A stretch of DNA of 64,000 bases from assembly GCA_029261835.1 (NCBI GenBank), contig JAJDAO010000003.1, forward strand, positions 339,444 to 403,443. The letters are read 5' to 3'. Below the pieces are notes generated by a model. The model saw only the letters and a list, made by a program, of their open reading frames with translations, did no database searches and was not told the origin of the DNA. Both the position numbers and the translations under genes were made by a program. Shown piece after piece: positions 25,221 to 37,322 of the stretch; the stretch's first letter is position 1, and the number at the start of each line of letters is the position of its first letter. Source of the stretch: Deltaproteobacteria bacterium (GTDB lineage: Bacteria > Myxococcota_A > UBA9160 > UBA4427).

Positions 25221-27884
25221 ATGAGTAGCGACAAGCCGCAGGTCATCTGTCGTAGCGACTATCGGGAGCCCGACTATTGGGTCGATACGGTCGATCTGGA
25301 TTTCGAGCTCGGGGAAACGGAGACGGCGGTGCGGGCGCGACTCGGCGTTCGTCGCAACGAGTCGCTCTCGGGCGACCCGCCGCCGTTGGTTCTTCTTGGC
25401 GAGGAGCTCTCACTGGAGCGTGTGTGGCTCGACGGAGAGCCGCTTGCGGCCAGTCGCTATCACGTCGCTGAGGACACGCTCACCGTCGACGGCGTTCCCG
25501 CGCGCTTCGAACTCGAGACCCTCGTGACGATCAAACCGCAGGCGAACACCGCTCTCTCCGGGCTCTACCGCACCAGCGGGAATTTCTGCACGCAGTGCGA
25601 GGCGATGGGATTTCGTCGCATTACGTACTTTCTCGATCGTCCTGATGTGATGGCCCGCTATACGACGACCATCACGGCGGACAAGACCCGCTATCCGGTG
25701 CTGCTCTCCAACGGCAACAGGCTCGAGGAGGAGGATCTCGGCGACGGTCGTCACCGCGTTCGCTGGCGAGATCCGTTTCCGAAGCCCAGCTACCTCTTCG
25801 CCCTGGTTGCCGGAGACTTGCTCTGTCGGCGAGGAACCTTCCGCACCCGCACTGGGCGAGAGGTGAAGCTCGAGCTCTGGGTGGAGCCCCAGAATATCGA
25901 GCGCTGCGATCACGCTCTTCGCTCGCTTCAAAAGGCGATGCGATGGGATGAGGAGGTCTTCGGTCTCGAATACGACCTCGATGTCTACATGATCGTGGCG
26001 GTGAACGATTTCAATATGGGCGCGATGGAGAACAAGGGTCTCAACGTCTTCAACTCCAAGTACGTGCTCGCATGTCCGGAGTCCGCCACAGACGATGACT
26101 ACGAGGCCATCGAGGGTGTGATCGCGCACGAGTATTTCCACAACTGGACCGGCAACCGTGTTACCTGTCGCGATTGGTTTCAGCTCACCCTGAAGGAGGG
26201 CTTGACGGTCTTTCGTGACCAGCAGTTCAGCGCCGACATGACCTCTCGGGTGGTCAAGCGAATCGATGACGTGAAGATGCTGCGAACTGTGCAGTTCGCC
26301 GAAGACGCTGGGCCCATGTCGCATCCCATACGACCCGAGTCCTATATCTCGATGGACAACTTCTATACCTCGACGGTCTACAACAAGGGCGCCGAGGTGA
26401 TCCGCATGCTCCACACCTTGCTCGGGTGCGATGGATTCCGCCGCGGTCTGGATCTCTACTTCGAGCGTCATGATGGCTCGGCGGTTACGTGCGATGACTT
26501 TCGCACGGCGATGGCCGATGCTGGCCAGCGCGATCTCGGCCAGTTCGCTCGTTGGTACAGCCAGGCGGGCACGCCGGTGCTTGTGGCGCGGGGTGAGTGG
26601 GAGGCGGACGTCGGTCGCTACACGCTGGTACTGCGCCAGTTCTACCCGCAGACCCCACACGAGATCCCCGGCAATGAGGCTCGCGCGCCGCTCCACATCC
26701 CCGTGGCGATGGGCCTGCTCGGTGCCGACGGGCACGGCCAGGCGCTTCAGCTCGAAGGTGAGACCGCGCCGAGCCGCGGCACGACCCGCGTGCTCGAGCT
26801 GGTGTCCGAAGAACAGCGCTTTGCTTTTGTCGGTCTGCACGAGCGCCCGGTCGCTTCGCTGGTGCGTGATTTCTCCGCGCCGGTCAAGCTCGAGATGGAT
26901 CGCTCGCCGCAGGAACTCGCCTTCCTGATGGCCCACGACTCGGACGCCTTCAATCGCTGGGACGCCGGTCAAGAGCTGGCCACCGCGCTGCTGCTCGAGC
27001 TCGCAGCACATCTGGCCGCGGGCAGGGATCTGACGCTCGATCCGCTCTTCGCCGAGGCGTTCGGAGACGTGCTGGCAGACGACGTGATCGACGGTTCGTT
27101 CAAGGCTCTCGCACTCACGCTGCCCGGCGAGAAGCTGCTCGGGCAGGAGATGGAGGTGATCGATCCCGATGCTCTCCACGAGGCGCGGGAGTTCACGCGT
27201 CGAGCGCTCGCCCTCACGCACCGCGATGCGCTCATCGGCGGCTACCGAGCCTGCGCCGGCGATGGTGCCTACAGCTATGAGAAGGCGTCCGTCGATCGAC
27301 GCCGGTTCAAGAACCTGGCGCTGGCCTATCTCGCCGTGTTGCCTGAGCGCGAGCCGATCACCTTGCTGGTGCGGCAGTTCGAGAATGCGGAGAACATGGC
27401 TGATGCGCAAGCAGCGCTCGCGCTGCTGGTGGATATCCCGGGTTCCGAGCGGGAAGAAGCGTTGGCGAGCTTCTACACGCGGTGGCGTGGCGATCCGCTC
27501 GTCATCGACAAGTGGTTTAGCGTCCAGGCCGCGTCGAGTCTGCCCGACACGCTGGAGCGCGTCGTTGAGCTGGCGAGGCACCCCGACTTCAGCCTCGAGA
27601 ACCCAAACCGCCTTCGCTCCCTGGTGGGGACCTTCTGTTCGGCCAATCAGGTGCGTTTCCATCGCGCCGACGGAGCGGGCTATCGCTTCCTGGCCGATAC
27701 GGCGATTCAGCTCGATCCGCTGAACCCGCAGTTGGCTGCGCGCATGGTCTCGCTGTTCAATTCCTGGAGACGTTTCGATGCCGAGCGCCAGTCACTGATG
27801 AAGGGTCAGCTCGAACGCATCGCGGCAGGCAAGAGCCTGTCCAAGGATGTCTACGAGATCGTGAGTCGGGCGTTGGCCGACTGA
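25221..27884 (+). CDS. pepN: aminopeptidase N
   Basis: M1-family zinc aminopeptidase of 887 residues, the E. coli PepN type. The exopeptidase motif GAMEN is at 267-271. Zinc ligands are in HEYFH (303-307) with the third, Glu326, in LKEGL. The C-terminal DUF3458 (Ig-like) and helical PepN-type domains are present, ending DVYEIVSRALAD. The enzyme is cytosolic, with no signal peptide, and removes N-terminal residues from peptides late in protein turnover. It is monocistronic or co-transcribed with the glutathione peroxidase gene 74 bases downstream. Confidence 0.96.
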   Translation: MSSDKPQVICRSDYREPDYWVDTVDLDFELGETETAVRARLGVRRNESLSGDPPPLVLLGEELSLERVWLDGEPLAASRYHVAEDTLTVDGVPARFELETLVTIKPQANTALSGLYRTSGNFCTQCEAMGFRRITYFLDRPDVMARYTTTITADKTRYPVLLSNGNRLEEEDLGDGRHRVRWRDPFPKPSYLFALVAGDLLCRRGTFRTRTGREVKLELWVEPQNIERCDHALRSLQKAMRWDEEVFGLEYDLDVYMIVAVNDFNMGAMENKGLNVFNSKYVLACPESATDDDYEAIEGVIAHEYFHNWTGNRVTCRDWFQLTLKEGLTVFRDQQFSADMTSRVVKRIDDVKMLRTVQFAEDAGPMSHPIRPESYISMDNFYTSTVYNKGAEVIRMLHTLLGCDGFRRGLDLYFERHDGSAVTCDDFRTAMADAGQRDLGQFARWYSQAGTPVLVARGEWEADVGRYTLVLRQFYPQTPHEIPGNEARAPLHIPVAMGLLGADGHGQALQLEGETAPSRGTTRVLELVSEEQRFAFVGLHERPVASLVRDFSAPVKLEMDRSPQELAFLMAHDSDAFNRWDAGQELATALLLELAAHLAAGRDLTLDPLFAEAFGDVLADDVIDGSFKALALTLPGEKLLGQEMEVIDPDALHEAREFTRRALALTHRDALIGGYRACAGDGAYSYEKASVDRRRFKNLALAYLAVLPEREPITLLVRQFENAENMADAQAALALLVDIPGSEREEALASFYTRWRGDPLVIDKWFSVQAASSLPDTLERVVELARHPDFSLENPNRLRSLVGTFCSANQVRFHRADGAGYRFLADTAIQLDPLNPQLAARMVSLFNSWRRFDAERQSLMKGQLERIAAGKSLSKDVYEIVSRALAD

Positions 27885-27958
27885 GTGACACGGGCGCCAG
27901 CGCGAGCCAGCGCCAAGGGGCAGAAGACCGTCAAAGGAAGAGGCAAAGGGAGAAGCTG

Positions 27959-28444
27959 ATGAAGAGCCTGTACGCGTTCACGCTCGTCGATATCGATGGC
28001 GAGGACCGCTCATTGGAGGAATGCCGCGACAAGTGCGTCTTGGTGGTGAACGTGGCCTCGAAGTGCGGCCTCACGCCCCAGTACGAGGGGCTCGAGCGGC
28101 TCTACACGGAGTACCGCCGTCAAGGACTGGAGATCCTCGCTTTCCCGTGCAACCAGTTTGCCGATCAGGAGCCCGGTGGTGAGGCCGAGATCAAGGAATT
28201 CTGTACGGTGCAGTACGGCGTCAGCTTTCCGCTCTTCGCCAAGTTGGAGGTCAACGGAGAGGGGCGGGCGCCCCTCTACGCCTGGCTCACTGAGCAGCAA
28301 GTCGGGCCCGAAGAAGCCGGCGACGTCAAGTGGAACTTCGAGAAGTTCCTGATCGGTCGAGACGGCCAGCTGCGCGCGCGTTTTGCCCCGCAAGTGGAGC
28401 CGTGCTCGGAGCAGATCAGGCGCGCACTGGAAGAGGTGCTGTAG
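27959..28444 (+). CDS. glutathione peroxidase family protein
   Basis: Thioredoxin-fold peroxidase of 161 residues. The peroxidatic residue is Cys36 (not selenocysteine) in NVASKCGLTPQY. The second signature LAFPCNQFADQEPG and the WNFEKFLIGRDG catalytic Trp/Asn segment are complete. Cys-type bacterial members usually use thioredoxin rather than glutathione to reduce hydroperoxides. A second Cys in FCTVQYGVSF is conserved in the family. GGAGAAG lies shortly before the ATG. Confidence 0.94.
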   Translation: MKSLYAFTLVDIDGEDRSLEECRDKCVLVVNVASKCGLTPQYEGLERLYTEYRRQGLEILAFPCNQFADQEPGGEAEIKEFCTVQYGVSFPLFAKLEVNGEGRAPLYAWLTEQQVGPEEAGDVKWNFEKFLIGRDGQLRARFAPQVEPCSEQIRRALEEVL

Positions 28445-28581
28445 CAGCGGCGGGTCCCAGCTCTCTCCGACTTCCCGCCGAGGGCTTAGACGTCGTGCCC
28501 GTGGCGCGCTACCTATACGCGCTCTCCCACACCGGTCCAGCACTGCGCCTGGACGCGAATCGCCAAAGCACGGAGACGAGC

Positions 28582-30300
28582 ATGCAGGGCCTCAAGGCCG
28601 GTCAGCCCCTACTGACGGTCAGGAATCTGAAGAGGAAGTTCGGCGACCGGCAGATCCTCGCGGACGTGAGCTTCAACTTGCAGCCAGGCGAGCGGGTTGG
28701 CGTGCTTGGTGTGAACGGTGCGGGCAAGTCGTCGCTGATGAAGATCCTCGCTGGTTGCGATACCGAGTACGAGGGCATTCTGCAGATCGCCTCGGGCGCC
28801 ACGGTCGGCTATGTGCCCCAGGAGCCAGAGCTCGACCTCGAGCGCAGCGTACGCGAGAACGTCGAGGAGGCCGTGGCAGAGACACGGGCCTACATCGCGC
28901 GCTACGAGGAGATTCTGAAACTCTGGGAAGATCCGGAGATTCTCGAGAGCGAAGAGAAGACCAGCGCCCTGCTCGAAGAGCAGGGAGAGGTGCAGGACCT
29001 ACTCGAGCACCGAGACGCCGTCGATCCGTCCAAGCTTGATGCCAAGATCGAGATGGCCATGGAGGCGCTACGCCTGCCGCCCGGCGACAGAGCTGCGCGC
29101 GTGCTCTCCGGTGGAGAGAAGCGGCGTGTCTCATTGTGCCGCGAGCTGCTGGCCCACCCCGATCTGCTGATTCTGGACGAGCCGACCAACCATCTCGACG
29201 CGGATACCATCAGCTGGCTGGAGAGCTTCCTGGCGGCCTACACGGGTAGCTATCTGCTGGTGACGCACGATCGGTACTTTCTCGACCGCGTCGCCAATCG
29301 CATGCTCGAGATCAGTCGTGGATCGGTGAAGTCCTACTTGGGCAACTACTCCGATTTCCTCGACGCCAAGCAGAAGCAGCAGGAGATAGAGAGCCGCAGC
29401 GACGCCAATCTGCTGAAGGCGGTGGCCCGTGAGCTCGAGTGGATTCGCTCCACCCCCCAGGCCCGGCGCAGCAAGTCGAAGGCGCGCATCGCTGCTTACG
29501 ACAAGCTGGTCGAGAGGGCGGAGCGCATCGTGCCCGCACAGGAGATGGATCTGCGTATCCCGTTCGGCCCGCGGCTGGGCAACACGGTCCTGTCACTGCG
29601 TGGGATCAGTAAAGCCTACGAGGGCAGGCAGCTGTTCGAAGACCTGAGCTGGGATGTGCCGCACGGCGCCATTATCGGTATCACCGGCGCCAACGGCCTG
29701 GGGAAGACCACGCTCGTCGACATCATCGTCGGCCGTGTAGAGCCCGACGCAGGCGAGGCGCAGGTCGGTCACAACACGCGATTCTGCTATGTGGATCAGA
29801 CGCGCCAGGAGCTGCGCGACGATCTCACGGTATACGAAGAGGTGGCGGGAGGCTCCGAGCTGATCGAGTACGGCGACAGGGAGCTCGCGGTGCGTCACTA
29901 CCTGGCGCGTTTTCTCTTCAGTGGTTCGATCCAGCAGACACCGGTTGGCCGGCTCTCGGGGGGAGAGCGCAATCGCGTGCAGCTCGCCAAGTGTCTGCGC
30001 CAGTCCTCGAACTTCATCATCTTGGATGAGCCCACGAATGACCTCGACCTGATGACGTTGCGGGTGCTCGAGGAGGCGCTCAGCGAATACCCCGGCTGCG
30101 CCATCGTGATTACGCATGATCGCTTCTTCCTCGACCGGGTCGCGACCCACATCATCGGCTTCGAGGGCGACGGCCGCGTTGAATTCTGTACCGGTTCCTG
30201 GGAGAGCTACGCCGAGCAGCGAGCCACGCGTGAGGCCGAGGCCGGAGCGCGCGGTCCGTCCAAGGCATTCAAACACCGGAAGATCGCCAGGGCCCACTGA
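28582..30300 (+). CDS. ettA: energy-dependent translational throttle protein (ABC-F)
   Basis: ABC-F ATPase with two nucleotide-binding domains and no membrane segments. Walker A motifs are GVNGAGKSS and GANGLGKTT; signature motifs are LSGGEKRRV and LSGGERNRV. The EttA-type features are YVPQEPELDLERSVRENVEE, the arm insertion before ALRLPP, the linker ARRSKSKARI with IPFGPRLGN, and THDRFFLDRVATHIIGFEGD. It gates the ribosomal E site according to the ATP/ADP ratio. The start is the ATG with GGAG 6 bases upstream; the frame is open back into the peroxidase gene. It has 572 residues against about 555 in E. coli. Confidence 0.92.
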   Translation: MQGLKAGQPLLTVRNLKRKFGDRQILADVSFNLQPGERVGVLGVNGAGKSSLMKILAGCDTEYEGILQIASGATVGYVPQEPELDLERSVRENVEEAVAETRAYIARYEEILKLWEDPEILESEEKTSALLEEQGEVQDLLEHRDAVDPSKLDAKIEMAMEALRLPPGDRAARVLSGGEKRRVSLCRELLAHPDLLILDEPTNHLDADTISWLESFLAAYTGSYLLVTHDRYFLDRVANRMLEISRGSVKSYLGNYSDFLDAKQKQQEIESRSDANLLKAVARELEWIRSTPQARRSKSKARIAAYDKLVERAERIVPAQEMDLRIPFGPRLGNTVLSLRGISKAYEGRQLFEDLSWDVPHGAIIGITGANGLGKTTLVDIIVGRVEPDAGEAQVGHNTRFCYVDQTRQELRDDLTVYEEVAGGSELIEYGDRELAVRHYLARFLFSGSIQQTPVGRLSGGERNRVQLAKCLRQSSNFIILDEPTNDLDLMTLRVLEEALSEYPGCAIVITHDRFFLDRVATHIIGFEGDGRVEFCTGSWESYAEQRATREAEAGARGPSKAFKHRKIARAH

Positions 30301-30570
30301 CGGGCAGCGGAAGCGCATCCAGCCGGCAGCTCGCACCATCGGGTCTTCGCACTGGCAGTGCAAGTACCAGTTCGTTTAGAGAATCGGCCGTTGTTCGAAA
30401 CGCCCCCGATTGACAGCAACTTGCAGGATTGTTCTCACGTGGAAGAGGCGGCTGGGCGATCAGTCCGACGGGCTTCAGTCGACACCTTGCGGCCGGCCGT
30501 GGCACTCCCCTAGTGTGGCAATGCTGCGCTACAGCACTAGGCGGAGTCGGTCGGCTGTGGAGAGGCGGGT

Positions 30571-31767
30571 TTGTCGTTGGATCTGTGGCAGACGAGAATG
30601 TGGGTCTTGAGAGCGATTGCTTACTCGGCGGGCGCAAGGCGCATGCTGTCCGGTGTCTTGCTGCTGCTGCTATGTACCGCACCGGCGGCTGCCGTAGAGA
30701 GCGACCTCGAGTCGCTGGCCTCCCCGCCGTCCGCAATCCCGTCCTCTCCGCCGGAATCCAGCTCGGATGAGGGGGTCGAGTCGCCGTTCGAACCGGCTGC
30801 GCCTGCCGTCGAGCAGCTGTCGATGAGTGCCGCCTCGGAAGTGGCCGTGGGCCCGTCGCCCGTGAGCGCGGCGCCGCCGATCACCAGCGTGCAGCAGTTC
30901 GGAGTGGAGCGCTCGTCGTCGAATTCGGAGTTCGACTACGAGGGGCTGCCCGGCCGCTTGGCGAGCCTCGATTTGCGGCGGCTCTGGAGCCAGGGGCTGG
31001 ACCTCGAACGACAGGAGAAGCTCCTGGAGTCGGCCCGTACCTACGAGCTGATCGTGGGCGACGTTCCGGAAGAGTCCTACACCTACTGGCGGATCTCGCG
31101 GAACTACTGGCGCTACGGCGAGAGCCTGCCGAGTGAGTCGCGGGACGAGCGCGTGCACTATTTCGAGTTGGCCGAACAGTGGGCGGGACGGGGTATCTCA
31201 ATCGACGCCGAGTGCGCTCCGTGCATGCTCTGGAAGTTCGTTGCCATGGGGAGGCAGGCGACCACAAAGGGGCTCCTCAGCGCCGTCGGCGACGTGAGGG
31301 AGATGCAGCGGTTGCTCAGGCGCGGCATCGAACTCAAGCCCGAGCACGCCGACAACGAGGGCAACGCGACGCTGGGCAATCTGTATTACGCGGGAGCCGT
31401 CTTCTATCGCATCATCCCGGACTGGTTCTGGCTCAGGTGGTTCATCGGCGTTCGTGGCGACAAGGAGCGATCGCTCGACTATGCACGCAAGGCCGTCGAG
31501 ATCGCTCAGGTGCGCGTCGATTACCGCGTCGAGCTGGGCGCCGTGTTGCTGTGCCTGGGAAGGGACGAGAACCGGCCTGAGGTGGTCGACGAGGGTGTCG
31601 AGATCCTGAAGCTCGCTCGGACGTTGCCTCGCTATCTCAGTACCGATCAGCTGGACCAGACCCACGCCGCCGTTCTAATCGAATCGCCCGACAAGGCCTG
31701 CGGCTACTCGAGAGATGGCTTCATCGACATGGACGCGGTGCTCGCGGAATCTCACGCAAAGCGCTGA
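30571..31767 (+). CDS. exported TPR-like hypothetical protein
   Basis: Up to 398 residues. A hydrophobic signal segment (MLSGVLLLLLCTAPAAA) is preceded by about 24 residues if translation starts at TTG (GGAG 8 bases upstream); ATGs at codons 10 and 25 are alternatives. A Ser/Pro/Glu-rich linker (about 45-110) precedes a helical domain with TPR-like spacing: RRLWSQGLDLERQEKLLESA, then SYTYWRISRNYWRYGE, then a repeat around DKERSLDYARKAVEIAQVRV. The CAPCMLWKF motif in the middle is unusual. I recognise no specific family; it is likely a periplasmic protein-interaction protein. Confidence 0.72.
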   Translation: MSLDLWQTRMWVLRAIAYSAGARRMLSGVLLLLLCTAPAAAVESDLESLASPPSAIPSSPPESSSDEGVESPFEPAAPAVEQLSMSAASEVAVGPSPVSAAPPITSVQQFGVERSSSNSEFDYEGLPGRLASLDLRRLWSQGLDLERQEKLLESARTYELIVGDVPEESYTYWRISRNYWRYGESLPSESRDERVHYFELAEQWAGRGISIDAECAPCMLWKFVAMGRQATTKGLLSAVGDVREMQRLLRRGIELKPEHADNEGNATLGNLYYAGAVFYRIIPDWFWLRWFIGVRGDKERSLDYARKAVEIAQVRVDYRVELGAVLLCLGRDENRPEVVDEGVEILKLARTLPRYLSTDQLDQTHAAVLIESPDKACGYSRDGFIDMDAVLAESHAKR

Positions 31768-31843
31768 GTACGAGTCCTTGCGTCGATTCGCCCAGCCGCG
31801 TGCAGGAGGCGGCGCGCGGCCGTCCTGTTCTGCCGGCAGTGTG

Positions 31844-32590
31844 TTACTGGAGACCAGGCTGGACACCGCCGTCGATCGGAATGGCGGCGCCGGTGATGAA
31901 GCGGGCCTGCTGAGAGCAGAGGAAGGCCGCCACGCGGCCGAAGTCCTCCGGGTCGCCGAGTTGCCGCGTTGGTAGTCCAGCCGTCAGCTTTTCTACGTCG
32001 GTGCCGTGAAGCTGCTCGAGTCGGGCCGTGCGGTGAAGACCCGGCTGGATCGAGTTCACAGTGATTCCATCCGGTGCCACCTCGGTCGCTAGCGTCTTGA
32101 GAAAGCCGGTGGCGCCCGCCCGAGCGGTATTGGAGAGAATCAGTCCGCTGATCGGAGCGCGCACCGCGATCGACGTGATCGCGACGACGCGGCCCCAGCC
32201 TTGCGCGCGCATGCCGGGAACGGCCGCGTTGCACATGGCCACGACGGAGAGGAGGTTCAGCGACAGGGCTTCCGGGTAGGCGGAGAGATCGGTCGAGGCG
32301 AAGTCGCCCGGTGGCGGTCCGCCTGCGTTCGTGACCAGGATGTCGAGCCCGCCCAGTGCCTCACGAGCCCGCTCGACGAAGTCGCCAGCGCCCTGCGGCG
32401 TCGAGACATCTGCCGTCAGTCCGATGGCTGCCGCGCCCAATGCGGCGGAAGCCCGTTCCAGGCGCGGCCGATCTCGAGAGCAGATCGCGACCCGCACGCC
32501 CTCGGCCGCAAGTGCGCGCGCGCAACCAAAGCCGAGACCCGCCGAAGCGGCTGCCACAGCCGCTCTCTTCCCCGAGATGCCAAGATCCAA
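31844..32590 (-). CDS. SDR-family oxidoreductase with altered active site
   Basis: Short-chain dehydrogenase/reductase of 248 residues. The Rossmann motif reads AAASAGLGFG (loose TGxxxGxG) and the NAG motif is NAGGPPPGD. The catalytic Ser is in AITSIAV, but the YxxxK pair is replaced by LSNTARAG (Asn and Arg at those places), a known SDR subgroup often annotated as 3-oxoacyl-ACP reductase-like. The C-terminal GAAIPIDGG is standard. I start at TTG (protein LDLGISGKRA) since the long upstream extension is antisense to clpB. Activity and substrate are uncertain because the canonical Tyr and Lys are missing. Confidence 0.82.
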   Translation of the reverse strand: MDLGISGKRAAVAAASAGLGFGCARALAAEGVRVAICSRDRPRLERASAALGAAAIGLTADVSTPQGAGDFVERAREALGGLDILVTNAGGPPPGDFASTDLSAYPEALSLNLLSVVAMCNAAVPGMRAQGWGRVVAITSIAVRAPISGLILSNTARAGATGFLKTLATEVAPDGITVNSIQPGLHRTARLEQLHGTDVEKLTAGLPTRQLGDPEDFGRVAAFLCSQQARFITGAAIPIDGGVQPGLQ

Positions 32591-32751
32591 CGTTGTCGTC
32601 GCTCCGCAGCGCGAGCCCGGCCCGTGCCGGATCGCGACTGCGCAGGGTAACCCCGCAGACACGCTACTCGCCACGCAGTGGCTGCCGGTCGCATGCCGCA
32701 ACAGCCCGGCCGCAAGCCGCGGCAGAGCCGCGACTGGCTGACCTCGCGGGG

Positions 32752-32780
32752 TTGACAGCCGCCGCGTCGCGCACATCAAA
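32752..32780 (+). promoter_or_regulatory. possible clpB promoter
   Basis: TTGACA matches the sigma-70 -35 box and is followed after 17 bases by ATCAAA, a poor -10. It lies 45 bases before the clpB start in the divergent SDR-clpB gap. No convincing heat-shock (sigma-32) pair is visible. Confidence 0.3.
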
Positions 32781-32824
32781 CGGGGCCTCCAGAGGTTCAC
32801 CCGAACGAAGGGAGCCCCGATTCC

Positions 32825-35426
<2,602 letters not shown>

Positions 35427-35428
<2 letters not shown>

Positions 35429-35462
35429 GAGTCCTGCTGCGAGCGCAGATGCCAGGACCCTC
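35427..35462 (+). terminator. hairpin overlapping the clpB stop
   Basis: GAGAGTCCTG pairs with CAGGACCCTC with one mismatch. Inside the loop CTGC-GAGC-GCAG forms a second 4-bp stem. It begins within the stop codon. No T tract follows, so it may be an mRNA-stability structure rather than a terminator. Confidence 0.35.
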
Positions 35463-35851
35463 TGGCGAGAGGCCTTCGTGAATCGTCCAGCCCATCGGGC
35501 GGGCTGTGCGCATTTCGTAGTGCACGGGGTCCTTTCAGCTTGAAAGACTGGCTGAGATGGGAGCCGCGAAGGAGATTTCGACGGGGTCCCGCGATCGTCG
35601 GACGCGGGGCCGCATCACCGGCCGATTCGGTCGGTATGCCAGCCAAACGTGCCTTGCTGCCGCACGAGGGACACTCGACCAGGGGCGAGTTGCCGCAACG
35701 CGAACCCTCTACCACGGACGCCGAACGAAATGGAACGGGTTCGGCGTGCCACGTTGAGGCGAGATGACACGATTAGGCGCTGCACGGTCACTATTGTGTG
35801 CGGGCCTGCCACGCAGATGAAGCTGGTACGGCGTTTGCTTCCTGATTGTGT
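35463..35851. other. intergenic region between clpB and a receiver gene
   Basis: About 390 bases on the plus strand with no supported gene. Open frames here are short, lack ribosome sites and encode Arg/Gly-rich peptides. I see no repeat or clear promoter. The receiver gene's promoter is expected in its 3' part. Confidence 0.4.
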
Positions 35852-36250
35852 ATGGAGTCTCGCCGCCGCCGAGTTCTCGTTGTCGATGACGACCCGCAGT
35901 TCGCAGATGTGATCGTCGAGATGCTGCAGGCCCACGGGTTCGAGGCCAGCAGCGTGAATGATGCGGATGACGCGTTGCGTCGCGTCGCGGAGCGGCAGGT
36001 CGACGTGGTTGTCAGTGATGTGGAGATGCCGGGCAAGAGCGGCTTTGAGTTGCTCAAGGAGCTGACGCGCGACTCTCCGGAGCTGCCCGTCATCCTGATG
36101 AGCGCAGGAGTCACGCCGCTCCCGTCGGCCGGGCAGACGAAGTCCTCCGCGTTCGACTTTCTCGCCAAGCCGTTCGCGGGCGATACGCTCATCGAAGCCC
36201 TTGGACGGGCGCTCACCGGCTTGGAGGCGTCTCGGGAGATGCACTGCTGA
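35852..36250 (+). CDS. single-domain response regulator receiver
   Basis: CheY-like receiver of 132 residues with all key residues: acidic triad in VLVVDDDPQF, phospho-acceptor Asp in VVVSDVEMPGKSG, Ser switch in VILMSAG and Lys in FDFLAKPFAGD. There is no output domain. The start is the ATG of MESRRRR, with a TTG two codons upstream as alternative. A patatin gene follows after 69 bases. No kinase is nearby, so the partner is encoded elsewhere. Confidence 0.85.
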   Translation: MESRRRRVLVVDDDPQFADVIVEMLQAHGFEASSVNDADDALRRVAERQVDVVVSDVEMPGKSGFELLKELTRDSPELPVILMSAGVTPLPSAGQTKSSAFDFLAKPFAGDTLIEALGRALTGLEASREMHC

Positions 36251-36319
36251 GCGGTGTGGCGAGGCGTGGTGTTCGGCCCTCCGCTGGCCCGGCCCCGGGG
36301 CTTGGTCCAAACTGGCGCT

Positions 36320-37267
36320 ATGGCTGCAGATGACGCGGGTCTCTCGGGGCGCATTGGACTTGCATTGGGCAGTGGCGCGGCCAGAGGGTGGGCCCACATC
36401 GGCGTGATTCGGGCCCTCGAAGCGGCCGGCATTCGACCTCAGGTCGTGTGCGGCACCTCCATGGGGGCCATTGTCGGCGCCGCCTATGCGGCGGGCAAAC
36501 TCGACGAGTTCGAGGAGTGGGGCAGGGGTCTCGAGTGGCGGCAGATGGTCGGATACTTCGATCTCTCCTTTCGCGGTGGCTTGATCCGGGCGCGTCGGTT
36601 GTTTGAATTCTTCGAGGAGGTGCTGCCGGATTGCTCGATCGAGTCGCTCGGACTCGAGTTCGCGGCGGTGGGTACGGATCTCAGCAACGGTCACGAGGTA
36701 TGGCTGAGAAAGGGAGGATTGCTGAGTGCACTGAGGGCGACGATCGCATTGCCGGGACTGATCACACCCGCGCAGTGGCACGGGCGTTGGCTCGTGGACG
36801 GAGGACTCGTGAATCCCGTTCCCGTCTCCCTGTGCCGCGCGATGGGGGCGGACAGCGTGGTCGCCGTTGATCTCAACACGATGCTGCTCGGGCGTCGCCT
36901 GGCGCGGGCGGGTCTGCAGGAGGGTGGCTCGAGCCAGAGCGTCTCACGGCCCTCGGGATCGCCTCTGGGAGCGCGGCTGAACGCGCTCGTACGCGATATT
37001 GCGGGTGAGGTGCGGGATCGCATCGCAGGGGAGTCCGCGGACGAGCGCGATGAATCGCCGACCATCTACGAGGTGATGGCGAATAGCGTCAACATCATGC
37101 AGGTGCGCATCGGGCGCAGCCGCATGGCCGGCGATCCGCCAGAGCTTCTGGTCACGCCGCGCATGAGCGACTTCGGCCTGCTCGACTTCGACCGGGCGGA
37201 GGAAGCCATCGGTGAGGGACATCGCGCAGCAGTTCAAGCACTGGAACGGGAGAATCCCGCTCTCTGA
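36320..37267 (+). CDS. patatin-like phospholipase (RssA/NTE type)
   Basis: Patatin-family serine hydrolase of 315 residues with a Ser/Asp dyad: GTSMG with Ser47 and DGGLVNPVP with Asp160. The oxyanion loop is GSGAARGWAHIG near the N-terminus. The C-terminal half (about 200-315) has a Ser/Gly/Arg-rich linker and a helical region. Bacterial members hydrolyse phospholipids or lysophospholipids. I use the ATG of MAADDAGLSG; the frame is open 66 bases upstream to a possible GTG. It probably forms a unit with the receiver upstream. Confidence 0.88.
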   Translation: MAADDAGLSGRIGLALGSGAARGWAHIGVIRALEAAGIRPQVVCGTSMGAIVGAAYAAGKLDEFEEWGRGLEWRQMVGYFDLSFRGGLIRARRLFEFFEEVLPDCSIESLGLEFAAVGTDLSNGHEVWLRKGGLLSALRATIALPGLITPAQWHGRWLVDGGLVNPVPVSLCRAMGADSVVAVDLNTMLLGRRLARAGLQEGGSSQSVSRPSGSPLGARLNALVRDIAGEVRDRIAGESADERDESPTIYEVMANSVNIMQVRIGRSRMAGDPPELLVTPRMSDFGLLDFDRAEEAIGEGHRAAVQALERENPAL

Positions 37268-37322
37268 TGATCGGATCGAGTTCGGGCGGCGCGCTGCTGT
37301 GGCAAAGCGCGAGCGATACCGG

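Noticed and set aside
25410..27662. A 750-codon minus-strand open frame
   Set aside because: Fully antisense to pepN, with no recognisable motif; long antisense frames are common in high-GC genes.
28330..28581. N-terminal extension of ettA into the glutathione peroxidase gene
   Set aside because: The extension has no similarity to ABC-F proteins, and an ATG with a good ribosome site begins the conserved sequence.
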